From Bradyrhizobium ontarionense (lineage in GTDB: Bacteria > Pseudomonadota > Alphaproteobacteria > Rhizobiales > Xanthobacteraceae): DNA of 64,000 nt. This document shows positions 28,125 through 37,003 of the stretch, piece after piece (within the stretch, counting starts at the first letter, position 1; each line of letters starts with the position of its first letter). The notes beneath the pieces were generated by a model. That model was not told the DNA's origin. It made no database searches and was given only the letters and a program-made list of their open reading frames with translations. The DNA lies in NCBI RefSeq assembly GCF_021088345.1, contig NZ_CP088156.1, forward strand, positions 2,666,001 through 2,730,000, read 5' to 3'. The position numbers were made by a program, and so were the translations under genes.

Positions 28125-29771
28125 TCACTCCGCCGGCTGAAGAGCGACGGGCGACTGAACTTCTTCCTCACCGACACGGACCGTCATCCAGAGATTGTAG
28201 GCCATGATGAGTGAGCCGATCAGGAACAGTGCGCCACCAGCGGCACGGATGATGTAGAAGGGGTGCATCGCCTCGACGGTCTCGATGAACGAGTATTCGA
28301 GGAAGCCGAGCGCCGTGTAGGACCGCCACATCAGACCCTGCAGGATGCCCGAGACCCACATCGCGGAGATGTAGAGCACGATGCCGAGCGTGGCCGTCCA
28401 GAAGTGCCAGTTCACGAGCTTGAGGCTGTAGAGACCCTTGCGGTTCCAGATCCACGGCACCAGGCAGTACAGCGCGCCGAAGGACACGAAGCCGACCCAG
28501 CCGAGCGCACCCGAGTGCACGTGACCGATGGTCCAGTCGGTGTAGTGGCTGAGCGAGTTGACCACCTTGATCGACATCATCGGACCTTCGAAGGTCGACA
28601 TGCCGTAGAAGGCGACCGAAACGACCAGCATGCGCAGCACGGGGTCGGTCCGCAGCTTGTCCCACGCCCCCGACAAGGTCATCAGGCCGTTGATCATGCC
28701 GCCCCAGGAGGGCATCCACAGCATGATCGAGAAGGTCATGCCGAGGGTCTGCGTCCAGTCCGGCAGCGCCGTGTAGTGCAGGTGGTGCGGACCGGCCCAG
28801 ATGTAGAGGAAGATCAGCGCCCAGAAGTGGATGATCGACAGCCGGTAGGAATAGATCGGCCGTTCCGCCCGCTTCGGGATGAAGTAGTACATGATGGCGA
28901 GGAAGCCGGCGGTCAGGAAGAAGCCGACCGCGTTGTGGCCGTACCACCACTGGAACATCGCATCCTGCACGCCGCCCCAGGCGATGTAGGACTTCGACCC
29001 GAAGAACGACACCGGCAGGGCCGGATTGTTGCCGAGATGCAGGACCGCGATCGTGACGATGAAGGCAAGGTAGAACCAGTTCGCCACGAAGATGTGTGGC
29101 TCCTTGCGCTTGATGATCGTCCCCAGGAAGACGAGCAGATAGGTCACCCAGACGATCGTCAGCCACAGGTCGGAATACCATTCGGGCTCAGCGTACTCCT
29201 TGCCCTCCGTGACCCCGAGCAGATAGCCGGTGCCCGCGATCAGGATGAAGAAGTTGTAGCCGAGCACCACGAACCAGGGCGCAAGATCACCGACGAGCCG
29301 CACCCGGCAGGTCCGCTGCACGACGTAGAACGACGTCGCCAGCAGCACGTTACCCCCGAAGGCGAAGATCACGGCCGAGGTGTGCAACGGTCGCAGACGG
29401 CCGAAGCTGGTCCACGGCAGATCGAAGTTCAGCCAGGGCCACGCCAGCTGCGAGGCGATGATCAGGCCGACGGTGAAGCCGGCGATGCCCCAGAACATCG
29501 CCATGAACGAGGCGAACTTGATCGGACCGAGATTGTAGTTCGGCCGGCCGTTGACCTCCTGCGGAGGCAGTTCACCGCGTTCGAAGTAGCGGTTGAGGAT
29601 GAAGAAGACGGACGCCGCGCTGGCGGCAGCCGCGAGCGAGGCGTGGAACGCGAAGGCCGAATCCAGTGCCTTCGCCGCAGCGAAGACGCACAGGAAGGCG
29701 GTAACGGCGAACGTAAGCGACAAGCCACTTTCGCCGATGGTCATGGATTTTGTTGATGAAGACGCGCTCAT
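28125..29771 (-). CDS. fixN: FixN/CcoN, catalytic subunit of cbb3 cytochrome oxidase
   Basis: 548 residues from the ATG at 29771 ([20 protein letters not shown]), with at least 12 membrane helices. Haem-copper ligands include the low-spin His in [14 protein letters not shown], the CuB histidines in [12 protein letters not shown] and [15 protein letters not shown], and haem histidines in [14 protein letters not shown]. It reduces oxygen to water with very high affinity and lets Bradyrhizobium respire in nodules. A perfect FixK box lies 57 bases upstream. The upstream open extension to 29819 would start inside the leader and is rejected. Confidence 0.96.
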   Translation of the reverse strand: MSASSSTKSMTIGESGLSLTFAVTAFLCVFAAAKALDSAFAFHASLAAAASAASVFFILNRYFERGELPPQEVNGRPNYNLGPIKFASFMAMFWGIAGFTVGLIIASQLAWPWLNFDLPWTSFGRLRPLHTSAVIFAFGGNVLLATSFYVVQRTCRVRLVGDLAPWFVVLGYNFFILIAGTGYLLGVTEGKEYAEPEWYSDLWLTIVWVTYLLVFLGTIIKRKEPHIFVANWFYLAFIVTIAVLHLGNNPALPVSFFGSKSYIAWGGVQDAMFQWWYGHNAVGFFLTAGFLAIMYYFIPKRAERPIYSYRLSIIHFWALIFLYIWAGPHHLHYTALPDWTQTLGMTFSIMLWMPSWGGMINGLMTLSGAWDKLRTDPVLRMLVVSVAFYGMSTFEGPMMSIKVVNSLSHYTDWTIGHVHSGALGWVGFVSFGALYCLVPWIWNRKGLYSLKLVNWHFWTATLGIVLYISAMWVSGILQGLMWRSYTALGFLEYSFIETVEAMHPFYIIRAAGGALFLIGSLIMAYNLWMTVRVGEEEVQSPVALQPAE

Positions 29772-29827
29772 GCGGAATCTCGCTGAAAGAACACGAGACC
29801 AGCAACCACAATCGTTCACACGTGGAA

Positions 29828-29841
29828 TTGATCGAAATCAA
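29828..29841 (-). promoter_or_regulatory. FixK box upstream of fixNOQP (perfect)
   Basis: TTGAT-CGAA-ATCAA on the plus strand, a full match to the FixK/FNR consensus. Centred at 29834.5, it places transcription start near 29793 and a leader of about 22 bases before the fixN ATG. Confidence 0.9.
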
Positions 29842-29924
29842 CTTTGCGACCGGTTCGCCAGCAAAGAAGCCGGGTGTTGCACGACTAAGCGTACGCCGGG
29901 CCGCGGCTGCATGACCCGCTGACG

Positions 29925-29963
29925 CATCATCCCGCACGCGCAGGGCGCGCGTGCGGGATGATG
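29925..29963. terminator. Strong stem-loop downstream of the CBS gene
   Basis: Perfect 16-bp arms (CATCATCCCGCACGCG at 29925-29940 and its complement at 29948-29963) with a seven-base loop. It lies after the minus-strand usp-CBS pair and before the fixN promoter. There is no clear T run on the minus strand, so termination is likely but not certain. Confidence 0.55.
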
Positions 29964-30007
29964 TTCTTAGACGTTCGTATCAGGCGTTGAAGATCGGCTC
30001 TCCGCCA

Positions 30008-30433
30008 TCAGTCCTTGGCGGCGGCTGCAAGCGCCCTCACGATGTCTTCGCGGGCGACGATCCCAACCAGGCGGTTGTCGCCGCCGGTCACGGGGAGGCT
30101 GCGGATGCGGTGCTCGACCATCAGCTGCAACACGCGCGTCAGCTTGGTGTCGGGCCTGACATAGATGAATTCGGACGTCATCACGTCGGCGACCGTGCGG
30201 TTCATCAGGTCGCTGTAGCGCGGCAGCATCTGATTGGGCGTGAAGGCGAAGCACTTCAGCACGTCGAACTTGGTGACGATACCGATCACCTCGTCGTTCT
30301 CGACGACGGGATAGGTATTGAAGTCGTCACGGTCGAACATCTCGCCGAGCTCGCGGATGGTCGTCTCCCGGGTCACGGTCGTGACGTTCCGCGTCATGTA
30401 GTTGCCGGCGGTTTCCTCGAGAAATCTGTACAA
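30008..30433 (-). CDS. Two-CBS-domain protein
   Basis: 141 residues: a short N-terminal helix (MYRFLEETAGNYMTRNVTTV) and two CBS domains (about residues 13-70 and 75-138) ending with LPVTGGDNRLVGIVAREDIV. CBS pairs bind adenine nucleotides and act as energy sensors or regulatory subunits. It lies 37 bases downstream of a Usp gene, and the pair is probably one transcript next to the fix genes. A role in micro-oxic energy sensing is inferred from position. Confidence 0.85.
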   Translation of the reverse strand: MYRFLEETAGNYMTRNVTTVTRETTIRELGEMFDRDDFNTYPVVENDEVIGIVTKFDVLKCFAFTPNQMLPRYSDLMNRTVADVMTSEFIYVRPDTKLTRVLQLMVEHRIRSLPVTGGDNRLVGIVAREDIVRALAAAAKD

Positions 30434-30470
30434 GGCGGCAATCCTGTTCTCGGATGGAACGATCGAAATT

Positions 30471-31304
30471 TCAGTGCGACAGCAGCACGCATCGCTCGGT
30501 GCGGGTCACCAGATGCTCGGTGACCCCGCCGAGCACCAGCTCGCGGAAGCGCGAATGACCATAGGCCCCGGCGACGACGAGGCCGGCAGTGATATCCGCC
30601 GCGATCGCGTCGAGCTTGGCCGCGACGTTGCGCCCCTGCCCCGACTCGTCGACCCGGGCTGACGCAACGATCCCGTGGCGACCGAGCCACGCGACGACGT
30701 CATGGAGGCGCGCCTCGCAGGCGTCATACTCGGACGCGTTTTCCAGAACCTCGACGACGACGACGTCTTTCGCCTTGCCGAGCAGCGGCAGCGCGTCGGC
30801 GACCGCGCGGCGCGCTTCCGGGGTCTCCTTCCACGCCACCAGCACGGTCCCGAGATCGAGCCAGCTGACATTGTCCGGCACCACGAGCAACGGCCGGCCG
30901 GCCTGCATCACCAGATCCTTGGGACTGGCGATCGCGAACACATCGGAAAAGCCGGGAGGAACGCTTCCGGTCACGAGGATATCCGCAGCGCGCGCCTGGG
31001 CCAGAACGTAACGGGCCGGAAAGTCCAGCGCACTGCGCCAGCTCGAGGCAGCGGCGCGGTCGCCGACCACGGCGCGGAATTGCTGTTCGAGTTCTCCGAG
31101 CCGGGCATGAAGCGCAGCCTCGCCCTGATCGATCAGCTCCTGGGCCTGCTCGCCGGTCGTGAAATACAGCGGCGGGGTGAACTCGGCCGCGGCCACGCCA
31201 ATCATCCCGGCCTCGAATCGTGCCGCCAGATCGCCTGCAACCTGCAGGCGGGCGTCATTCGGCTGGTTGAGCGCAAGGCTCACCATGACTGTCGCGAACG
31301 TCAT
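30471..31304 (-). CDS. Universal stress protein, tandem Usp domains
   Basis: 277 residues from the ATG at 31304, with GGAGAGG just upstream. Two Usp folds are present. The second ends with the ATP-binding signature GAYGHSRFRELVLGGVTEHL (G-x2-G-x9-G-x-S/T); the first is degenerate (VTGSVPPGFS). Usp proteins of this type accumulate under stress or low oxygen. A weak FixK-like box sits at 31362-31375 at the spacing expected for activation. It precedes the CBS gene and is divergent from fixL. Confidence 0.88.
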   Translation of the reverse strand: MTFATVMVSLALNQPNDARLQVAGDLAARFEAGMIGVAAAEFTPPLYFTTGEQAQELIDQGEAALHARLGELEQQFRAVVGDRAAASSWRSALDFPARYVLAQARAADILVTGSVPPGFSDVFAIASPKDLVMQAGRPLLVVPDNVSWLDLGTVLVAWKETPEARRAVADALPLLGKAKDVVVVEVLENASEYDACEARLHDVVAWLGRHGIVASARVDESGQGRNVAAKLDAIAADITAGLVVAGAYGHSRFRELVLGGVTEHLVTRTERCVLLSH

Positions 31305-31361
31305 CCCGCCTCTCCAAACATTGCTTCCATGCAACTCTTAGAGATGAAATCACCCACCGTG

Positions 31362-31375
31362 ATGAGATAGATCAA
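31362..31375 (-). promoter_or_regulatory. Weak FixK-like box upstream of the usp gene
   Basis: On the minus strand TTGAT-CTAT-CTCAT, 8 of the 10 consensus positions. Centre near 31368.5 predicts a start near 31327, 23 bases before the ATG. A chance match is possible. Confidence 0.4.
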
Positions 31376-31572
31376 TATTGGGCAGCGGAACACGGACGGA
31401 GGCGGCCGATGGAACTCGACCGGAAACCGGAGAAAGCCTTGAATTCTCGAACCAAAGTTTACATCGGCGAGGGGTTCCAGCGGCCCAATCTGGTATAGAA
31501 TACCGCAGTGGCCGACTGCTCCGGCTGCGGCCGAATCCTGGTAACAACGGCGAATCGATCGAAAGTTTCGAA

Positions 31573-33081
31573 GTGCGCGGCGTCACCCAACCTTTCCCGG
31601 ACGCAGACCTCCGGCCCGAAGACGCCCGCGCGCTGGGCTTTGGCGCATGGGATCTCGACCTCGCGACCGACGAATTCTACTGGTCGGTGACCACGCGCAA
31701 ACTGTTCGGCGTCCCCGCCGATCAGCCCCTGACGTACGGGTCGTTCCTGGCGCTGCTCGCGCCTGCGGATCGGGCGCCGGTCGAAGCGGCGATCGGGCAC
31801 TCACGTCACCAGGGCACCGGGGTCGACCTGTCGTTCAAGATGTCCGGCGGCCACTGGATTCGCGTGCTTGCCGGCGTGGTGCCCGACGAGGCCGGCGAGC
31901 CCCGGTATCTGCGCGGCATCGCCCTCGACATCGACCAGGAGAAGCGGCTGGAAGAGGCGCTGCGCCTGCGCGAGCAGCATTTCCGCTCTATCCTGGACAC
32001 CGTGCCCGACGCGATGATCGTGATCGACGGCAGCGGCATCATCCAGTTCTTCAGCGCCGCGGCCGAGCGGATGTTCGGCTATACCGAGGAGGAAGCCGTC
32101 GGCCTCGACGTCAGCGAGCTGATGCCGGAGCCGGACCGTTCGCGCCATGCCGGCTACCTCGTCCGCTATCATGCCAGCCGCGAACGCCACATCATCGGCA
32201 TCGGCCGCATCGTGACCGGGCGCCGCCGCGACGGCGCGACGTTCCCGATGCACCTGTCGATCGGCGAGATGCAATCCGGCGGCAAGCCCTATTTCACGGG
32301 CTTCGCCCATGACCTCACCGAGCACCAGCAGACCCAGGCGCGACTGCGCGAATTGCAGTCGGAGCTGGTTCACGTGTCGCGTCTCAGCGCGATGGGGGAG
32401 ATGGCCTCTGCGCTGGCCCATGAGCTGAATCAGCCGCTGGCGGCCATCAGCAACTACATGAAAGGATCGCGCCGACTGCTTGCCGGCAGCAGCGATCCGA
32501 ATACGGGCAAGATCGAAAGCGCGATGGATCGCGCCGCCGAGCAGGCGATTCGCGCCGGCCAGATCATCCGCCGCCTGCGCGACTTCGTCTCGCGGGGCGA
32601 ATCGGAAAAGCGGGTCGAGAGCCTTTCGAAGCTGATCGAGGAAGCGGGCGCGCTCGGGCTCGCCGGCGCCCGCGAGCAGAACGTCCAGCTCCGCTTCCAG
32701 CTCAATCCGGATGCCGATCTGGTGCTGGCGGACCGGGTCCAGATCCAGCAAGTGCTCGTCAATCTGTTCCGCAACGCATTGGAGGCCATGGCGCACTCCG
32801 CACGGCGCGAGCTCGCGGCAACCAACCGCAGAATCAGTGACGACTTGATCGAGATCGCCGTGTCCGATACCGGAACGGGCTTTCACGACGACGTCATGCC
32901 CAACCTGTTCAAGACCTTCTTCACCACCAAGGACACCGGAATGGGAGTCGGCCTCTCGATCAGCCGTTCCATCATCGAGGCCCATGGCGGGCGAATGTGG
33001 GCCGAGAACAACGAGGCGGGCGGGGCGACATTCCGCTTCACCCTGCCGGCCGCCCCAACCAAGGTCGAGCATGATGGCTGA
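31573..33081 (+). CDS. fixL: FixL, haem-based oxygen sensor histidine kinase
   Basis: 502 residues from a GTG at 31573, close to the 505 I recall for B. diazoefficiens FixL. The frame is open to a TTG at 31378, but that stretch lacks similarity. There is an N-terminal PAS domain (about 20-125), then the haem PAS domain with the proximal His192 in PDRSRHAGYLVRY and the distal Arg212 in GIGRIVTGRRRDG, then the kinase with phospho-acceptor His283 in ALAHELNQPLAAIS and DTGTGF/GMGVGLSIS ATP loops. No membrane helices: the soluble type. Oxygen loss activates phosphorylation of FixJ. It overlaps fixJ. Confidence 0.96.
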   Translation: MRGVTQPFPDADLRPEDARALGFGAWDLDLATDEFYWSVTTRKLFGVPADQPLTYGSFLALLAPADRAPVEAAIGHSRHQGTGVDLSFKMSGGHWIRVLAGVVPDEAGEPRYLRGIALDIDQEKRLEEALRLREQHFRSILDTVPDAMIVIDGSGIIQFFSAAAERMFGYTEEEAVGLDVSELMPEPDRSRHAGYLVRYHASRERHIIGIGRIVTGRRRDGATFPMHLSIGEMQSGGKPYFTGFAHDLTEHQQTQARLRELQSELVHVSRLSAMGEMASALAHELNQPLAAISNYMKGSRRLLAGSSDPNTGKIESAMDRAAEQAIRAGQIIRRLRDFVSRGESEKRVESLSKLIEEAGALGLAGAREQNVQLRFQLNPDADLVLADRVQIQQVLVNLFRNALEAMAHSARRELAATNRRISDDLIEIAVSDTGTGFHDDVMPNLFKTFFTTKDTGMGVGLSISRSIIEAHGGRMWAENNEAGGATFRFTLPAAPTKVEHDG

Positions 33082-33691
33082 ACGGGCGAAGGTCTATGTG
33101 ATCGACGACGACGAGGCGATGCGGGACTCGCTCAACTTCCTGCTCGATTCATCCGGGTTTGACGTGAGGCTGTTCGAGCACGCGCAGGCGTTTCTCGACC
33201 GCCTGCCGACGCTCAGCTTCGGCTGCGTCCTCTCGGACGTGCGGATGCCCGGCATCGACGGCATCGAGCTTCTGAAGCGCATGAAGGCCACGGGCAGCAG
33301 CTTTCCCATCCTGGTCATGACCGGTCATGGCGACGTGCCGCTTGCGGTGGAAGCGATGAAGCTCGGTGCGGTCGACTTTCTGGAGAAGCCGTTCGAGGAC
33401 GAGCGACTGGTTGCGATGATCGAGACCGCGATCCGGGAGGCCGAGCCGGCCGCCAAGACTGAATCGGTGACGCACGACATCCTGGTGCGCATTGCGAGCC
33501 TGAGCCCAAGGGAGCGCCAGGTGATGGACGGATTGATGTCCGGCCTCTCCAACAAGCTGATCGCGCGCGAATACGACATCAGCCCGCGCACGATCGAGGT
33601 CTATCGGGCCAACGTAATGACCAAGATGGGAGCCAACAGCCTCTCCGAGCTGGTCCGTCTCGCGATGCGCGCCGGCACGCTGAAGGATTGA
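33074..33691 (+). CDS. fixJ: FixJ, response regulator of oxygen-limited gene expression
   Basis: 205 residues from the ATG at 33074 (another ATG sits at 33071), overlapping the fixL stop. The receiver domain has acidic pocket DDDE and phosphorylated Asp55 in LSDVRMPGIDG, then T and K in MTGHGD and FLEKPF. A LuxR-type DNA-binding domain closes the protein (LSPRERQVMDGLMSGLSNKL). Phospho-FixJ activates fixK2. Translational coupling with fixL fits a fixed kinase/regulator ratio. Confidence 0.96.
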   Translation: MAERAKVYVIDDDEAMRDSLNFLLDSSGFDVRLFEHAQAFLDRLPTLSFGCVLSDVRMPGIDGIELLKRMKATGSSFPILVMTGHGDVPLAVEAMKLGAVDFLEKPFEDERLVAMIETAIREAEPAAKTESVTHDILVRIASLSPRERQVMDGLMSGLSNKLIAREYDISPRTIEVYRANVMTKMGANSLSELVRLAMRAGTLKD

Positions 33692-33701
33692 GCTAGATCA
33701 A
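33688..33701 (+). promoter_or_regulatory. FixK box upstream of frrA (one mismatch)
   Basis: TTGAG-CTAG-ATCAA, overlapping the last bases of fixJ. Centre 33694.5 predicts a start near 33736, about 33 bases before the frrA ATG at 33769. Confidence 0.78.
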
Positions 33702-33768
33702 GCTGACTTGACGGAATCGAGTGTTATGTTGCGCATCCGTTCAACATGACATTATCGCGGCACGTGCC

Positions 33769-34176
33769 ATGTCGGCTCACACAAAACCTACGGTCTACGT
33801 AGCCGACGACGATGCTGACGTCCTCAGCTCGCTACGCTTTCTGCTGGAGGCCGACGGCTTCGACGTCCGCACCTTCCGCAGCGGCATCGCACTGCTGAAC
33901 GTATCGGACCGCGCTCCGGTGGACTGTTTCGTCATCGACTACAAGATGCCTGAGCTCAACGGGGTTGAGCTCGCCGAAAGGTTGCGCAAGCAGGGCGCGA
34001 CGGCTCCGGTGGTGCTGATCACGGGCCACTACGACGACCGGCTGGCCGCGCGTGCTGCTGCCGTGGGAATCCAGGACTTGCTGCTGAAGCCCTTGCTCGA
34101 TGAGAATCTGGTCAAGCGGATTCGCAAGGCGATCGCCAAGGAGCCCCCTCCTCCCGCGGCCCAGCGCGTCTCCTGA
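33769..34176 (+). CDS. frrA: Single-domain response regulator, FrrA-like
   Basis: 135 residues from the ATG at 33769; a longer frame from 33721 crosses the promoter. A lone receiver domain: acidic pocket DDD (13-15), phosphorylation site Asp57 in FVIDYKMPELNG, threonine in LITGHYDD and lysine in LLLKPL, then a Pro-rich tail. No output domain. In B. diazoefficiens the gene between fixJ and fixK2 is called frrA and depends on FixK2; the box upstream here fits that. Its partner kinase and effect are unclear; a phosphate sink or feedback on FixL are possibilities. Confidence 0.85.
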   Translation: MSAHTKPTVYVADDDADVLSSLRFLLEADGFDVRTFRSGIALLNVSDRAPVDCFVIDYKMPELNGVELAERLRKQGATAPVVLITGHYDDRLAARAAAVGIQDLLLKPLLDENLVKRIRKAIAKEPPPPAAQRVS

Positions 34177-34267
34177 CTCGGACCGCCGATCTCAAATCCC
34201 TGACTCCTGCGCGGTCTTGCGCGGGCAAAATCGTTTCAGGGACTTCAGGCCGAAAGCGGCCCGAGCC

Positions 34268-34283
34268 TACGTAGATCTACGTA
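34268..34283. promoter_or_regulatory. Palindrome upstream of fixK2, likely FixJ site
   Basis: A perfect 16-bp palindrome TACGTAGATCTACGTA. It contains the TACGTA-type half-sites seen in FixJ-regulated promoters and its centre is about 93 bases before the preferred fixK2 ATG. Assignment to FixJ rests on gene context. Confidence 0.6.
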
Positions 34284-34368
34284 AGGGGACCCCCTTAAGA
34301 TATCGCGCGAAATGTCCTTAACGGGAGCCGCCGTGTACCACAACGCCATCCGCCGCAAGGAGATGGTC

Positions 34369-35061
34369 ATGCTCAATCAGCCGGTTACCAGTTCGGTCGT
34401 CAGCCCCAACGCCAACCCCGCCGTTCAGTCTCCTGCAATCAATCCGTTTGCCGAGATCACCGGCCATGCCGGGCTGATCGCCAGCGAATTCTCCTACAAG
34501 AAGGACGAGGAGATCTACGGTGAGGACGAACCGGCCGAATACGTCTACCAGGTAATCTCCGGCGCTGTTCGCAGCTACAAGTTGCTCTCCGACGGCCGCC
34601 GCCAGATCGGCGCCTTCCATCTTCCGGGCGACGTGTTCGGCCTTGAATTCGGCTCTTTGCATCGGCTCGCCGCCGAAGCCATCATCGACACCTCGGTTCG
34701 CCTGGTGAAGCGCCGCAGCCTCGAACAGGCCGCCGGCGTCGACCTCGCGGTCGCCCGCAAGCTGTGGACCATGACCGCCGGCGATCTCCGCCATGCCGAG
34801 GACCACATGCTGCTGCTCGGACGCAAGACCGCGATGGAGCGGGTCGCAACCTTCCTGCTCGAGATGGACCGCCGCCTCGCCGTCGCCGGCATGATGGCGC
34901 TGCCGATGTGCCGCCGCGACATCGGCGACTATCTCGGCCTGACGCTGGAGACCGTGTCGCGCGCTCTGTCGCAGCTGCAGAGCCAGGGTGTTCTCGGCTT
35001 CTCCGGCGCACGTCAGATCGTCCTGCGCAACCGCCAGCGCCTGCGCAGCATGGACGCCTGA
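34369..35061 (+). CDS. fixK2: FixK2, CRP/FNR-family activator
   Basis: 230 residues from the ATG at 34369, which follows AAGGAG at optimal distance. ATGs at 34363 and 34312 are possible, but the first is too close to the site and the second may lie upstream of the transcription start. A cyclic-nucleotide-binding-type fold is followed by a helix-turn-helix whose recognition helix contains LETVSRAL (E-x2-S-R, the FNR-type TTGAT reader). No FNR-type cysteine cluster is present. Cys181 in the DNA-binding domain matches the redox-sensitive Cys183 reported for B. diazoefficiens FixK2. It activates fixNOQP, fixGHIS and other micro-oxic genes. Confidence 0.94.
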   Translation: MLNQPVTSSVVSPNANPAVQSPAINPFAEITGHAGLIASEFSYKKDEEIYGEDEPAEYVYQVISGAVRSYKLLSDGRRQIGAFHLPGDVFGLEFGSLHRLAAEAIIDTSVRLVKRRSLEQAAGVDLAVARKLWTMTAGDLRHAEDHMLLLGRKTAMERVATFLLEMDRRLAVAGMMALPMCRRDIGDYLGLTLETVSRALSQLQSQGVLGFSGARQIVLRNRQRLRSMDA

Positions 35062-35073
35062 GCCTCCGTTTCC

Positions 35074-36384
35074 TCACGCCTTGCGCGCGCGCTGCCCGGT
35101 CTCGGGCATCACGAGCGCGATCAGAACCAGACCCGCCAGCGCCACACCCGACAGACCCGTGAAGGCGGTGGCGCTGCCGAACCTGTCGTTGACGATACCG
35201 GCCATGACGGTCGACAGCGATGCGCCAATGCCCGTCGCGGTCCCGACGATGCCCTGCGCGAGATTGAAGTGGCCGCTGCCGAACGCCACGTCGGCCACCG
35301 TCAACGGAATCATCACGGCGAAGACAGCGGCCGTGACGCCGTCGAAGATCTGCACGGCGACCAGGAGATAGGGGTCGTGCACGACGGCGAACAGTGCGCC
35401 GCGAATCGCGAGCGCGGCAAAGCCCAGCATCAACATCGGCCGGCGGCCCCATTGCTGCGCCACCGCGCCGACCGAGGGTGAGGTCAGCGCGACGATCGCC
35501 TGCGGCACGACGATGCAGAACGCGATCAGCATCGGCGCCCATTCGCTCGATTTCGTCGTCACCAGCCCCGCCATCAGCGGCAACATCGCGGCATTGGCGA
35601 GTTGCAGCAGAAACACGCCGAGCGCAAACACCAGCAGCGCACGCTGCCGCAACAGGCCGAGCAGGCCAGACAGCCGCGCGACCTCCCTGTCCTCCTGGTC
35701 GGCATGGCCATGCGCACGCGCAATGTCGATTTCGCGCTCGCGAATCCGCGACAGCGCGATCAGGGTCGGAAAGGCGAGAATGAAGGTCACCAGGAAAACG
35801 GCGCGGCTGGAGATGAGATAGCCGCAGGTTCCCATGACGGCCGCCGCTACGCCGCTGCCGAGCGAGGCGAAGCGCGCGTTGCGGCCAAGCCGCTCCGCCA
35901 TGCCGCGCGGCCCGACCAGGCCGAGGCTGATGGCCGCGATCGCAGGACCAAGGACGCAGCTCGCGGCGGCATGCAGGATCGCGGCGCTGGCCACCGCCGG
36001 AAAGATCGGCCACGCCGCATAGGCGAGCGCGCTGCAGCCGATGGCGGCGACGGCGAACCCCGCGACGCGCCGCTCGGACCTCGCGGCATCGATGATCGCG
36101 CCGCCCGGCATCTGCCCGATCAGTCCGACGATGCCGCCGATCGACAGCACCAGCCCGATCTGCGCCTGAGTCCATTTCTGGGTCGTGAGATAAACTGCGA
36201 TAAAGGGACCGAATCCCGTCTGCACATCGGCCAGAAAGAAGATGAACCAGTCGAGCCCGCGCAGGCTCTGGCGCGACGCCGCAGGTTTGCCGGCAGGACC
36301 ATGCTCGCGCAAGGTGCCCGGGCGTGCACGATCCTGGCCTCGCGGCTCCGGGTCAGGTGATATGGACGGCCGCGCAATCGGCAT
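35074..36384 (-). CDS. Major facilitator superfamily transporter
   Basis: 436 residues with 12 predicted membrane helices, after an unusually long polar N-terminal arm of about 45 residues. Characteristic loops are GGIVGLIGQMPGGAIIDAAR between helices 2 and 3 and WGRRPMLMLGF in the second half. The ATG at 36384 was kept, although the conserved part begins near LRGLDWFIFFLADV, so a later start is possible. The substrate is unknown. It converges on fixK2 with a 12-base gap. Confidence 0.8.
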   Translation of the reverse strand: MPIARPSISPDPEPRGQDRARPGTLREHGPAGKPAASRQSLRGLDWFIFFLADVQTGFGPFIAVYLTTQKWTQAQIGLVLSIGGIVGLIGQMPGGAIIDAARSERRVAGFAVAAIGCSALAYAAWPIFPAVASAAILHAAASCVLGPAIAAISLGLVGPRGMAERLGRNARFASLGSGVAAAVMGTCGYLISSRAVFLVTFILAFPTLIALSRIREREIDIARAHGHADQEDREVARLSGLLGLLRQRALLVFALGVFLLQLANAAMLPLMAGLVTTKSSEWAPMLIAFCIVVPQAIVALTSPSVGAVAQQWGRRPMLMLGFAALAIRGALFAVVHDPYLLVAVQIFDGVTAAVFAVMIPLTVADVAFGSGHFNLAQGIVGTATGIGASLSTVMAGIVNDRFGSATAFTGLSGVALAGLVLIALVMPETGQRARKA

Positions 36385-36478
36385 GGTTCAACGTCCCAAT
36401 TCACATCGGTCGCGGGACTCACAGGGGCGCCTCTCCGGGCCGCGCAAAGAACCGCCGACGGAGGCGTCATGCATCAAT

Positions 36479-37003
36479 TCAATGATCGAAAATCCAGGGT
36501 GACAGCTTCCCGGCGGCGCCCAGCACCACCACGGGCTTGTCCTCCTTGTACTCGGGAGCGGTCTTCACCTGCTCCTTGGTGAGGTCCAGCGTGACCTGGT
36601 CGCTCTTGTCGGCGAGATGCTTGAAGTCGAGCGCGGTCCAGTCGACCACGATCTTGCGGCTGCCGACACCGAGGAATCCGCCGAAATCGATCACGGCCGC
36701 CCGGACGGTTCCCGAGAGGTCGACGATCACATCGACGATCTGTCCCATGTCCTCGCCGGTGGAACTGCGCACGTCCCGACCAAGCACGCCATGCGCGTCA
36801 CGCGCACCGAGAATCGTGACCGAAGGCGGCGGCGCCGGCTCCTTCGCAGGCGCGGCAGGCGGCGACGTCTCCTTTGCAGCAGGCTCCGGCGGACTCTGCT
36901 GCGCCCGGCCGTCGTTCGCATGCCATGTCGCGCCCGCAAGCACTAACAATGCGAGGAGCAGGAGACGAGCGCGGATATGGGGCGCGCGCTTCGGCATCAT
37001 CAT
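36479..37003 (-). CDS. Exported PRC-barrel domain protein
   Basis: 174 residues with a signal peptide (RARLLLLALLVLAGATWHAN, cut near GRAQQ), then a Pro/Ala/Glu-rich linker to about residue 62. A PRC-barrel domain follows (LGRDVRSSTGEDMGQIVDVI, then VIDFGGFLGVGSRKIVVDW). In rhizobia such exported PRC-barrel proteins are common and poorly understood. Its start overlaps the stop of the debranching-type enzyme (shared ATGA), so the two are translated together, which is odd for an exported protein and a cytoplasmic enzyme. Confidence 0.82.
   Translation of the reverse strand: MMMPKRAPHIRARLLLLALLVLAGATWHANDGRAQQSPPEPAAKETSPPAAPAKEPAPPPSVTILGARDAHGVLGRDVRSSTGEDMGQIVDVIVDLSGTVRAAVIDFGGFLGVGSRKIVVDWTALDFKHLADKSDQVTLDLTKEQVKTAPEYKEDKPVVVLGAAGKLSPWIFDH

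Noticed and set aside
31378..31572. N-terminal extension of FixL from a TTG
   Set aside because: The frame is open but the residues have no resemblance to FixL; starting at the GTG at 31573 gives 502 residues, close to the known length, and puts the haem His and Arg at matching spacing.
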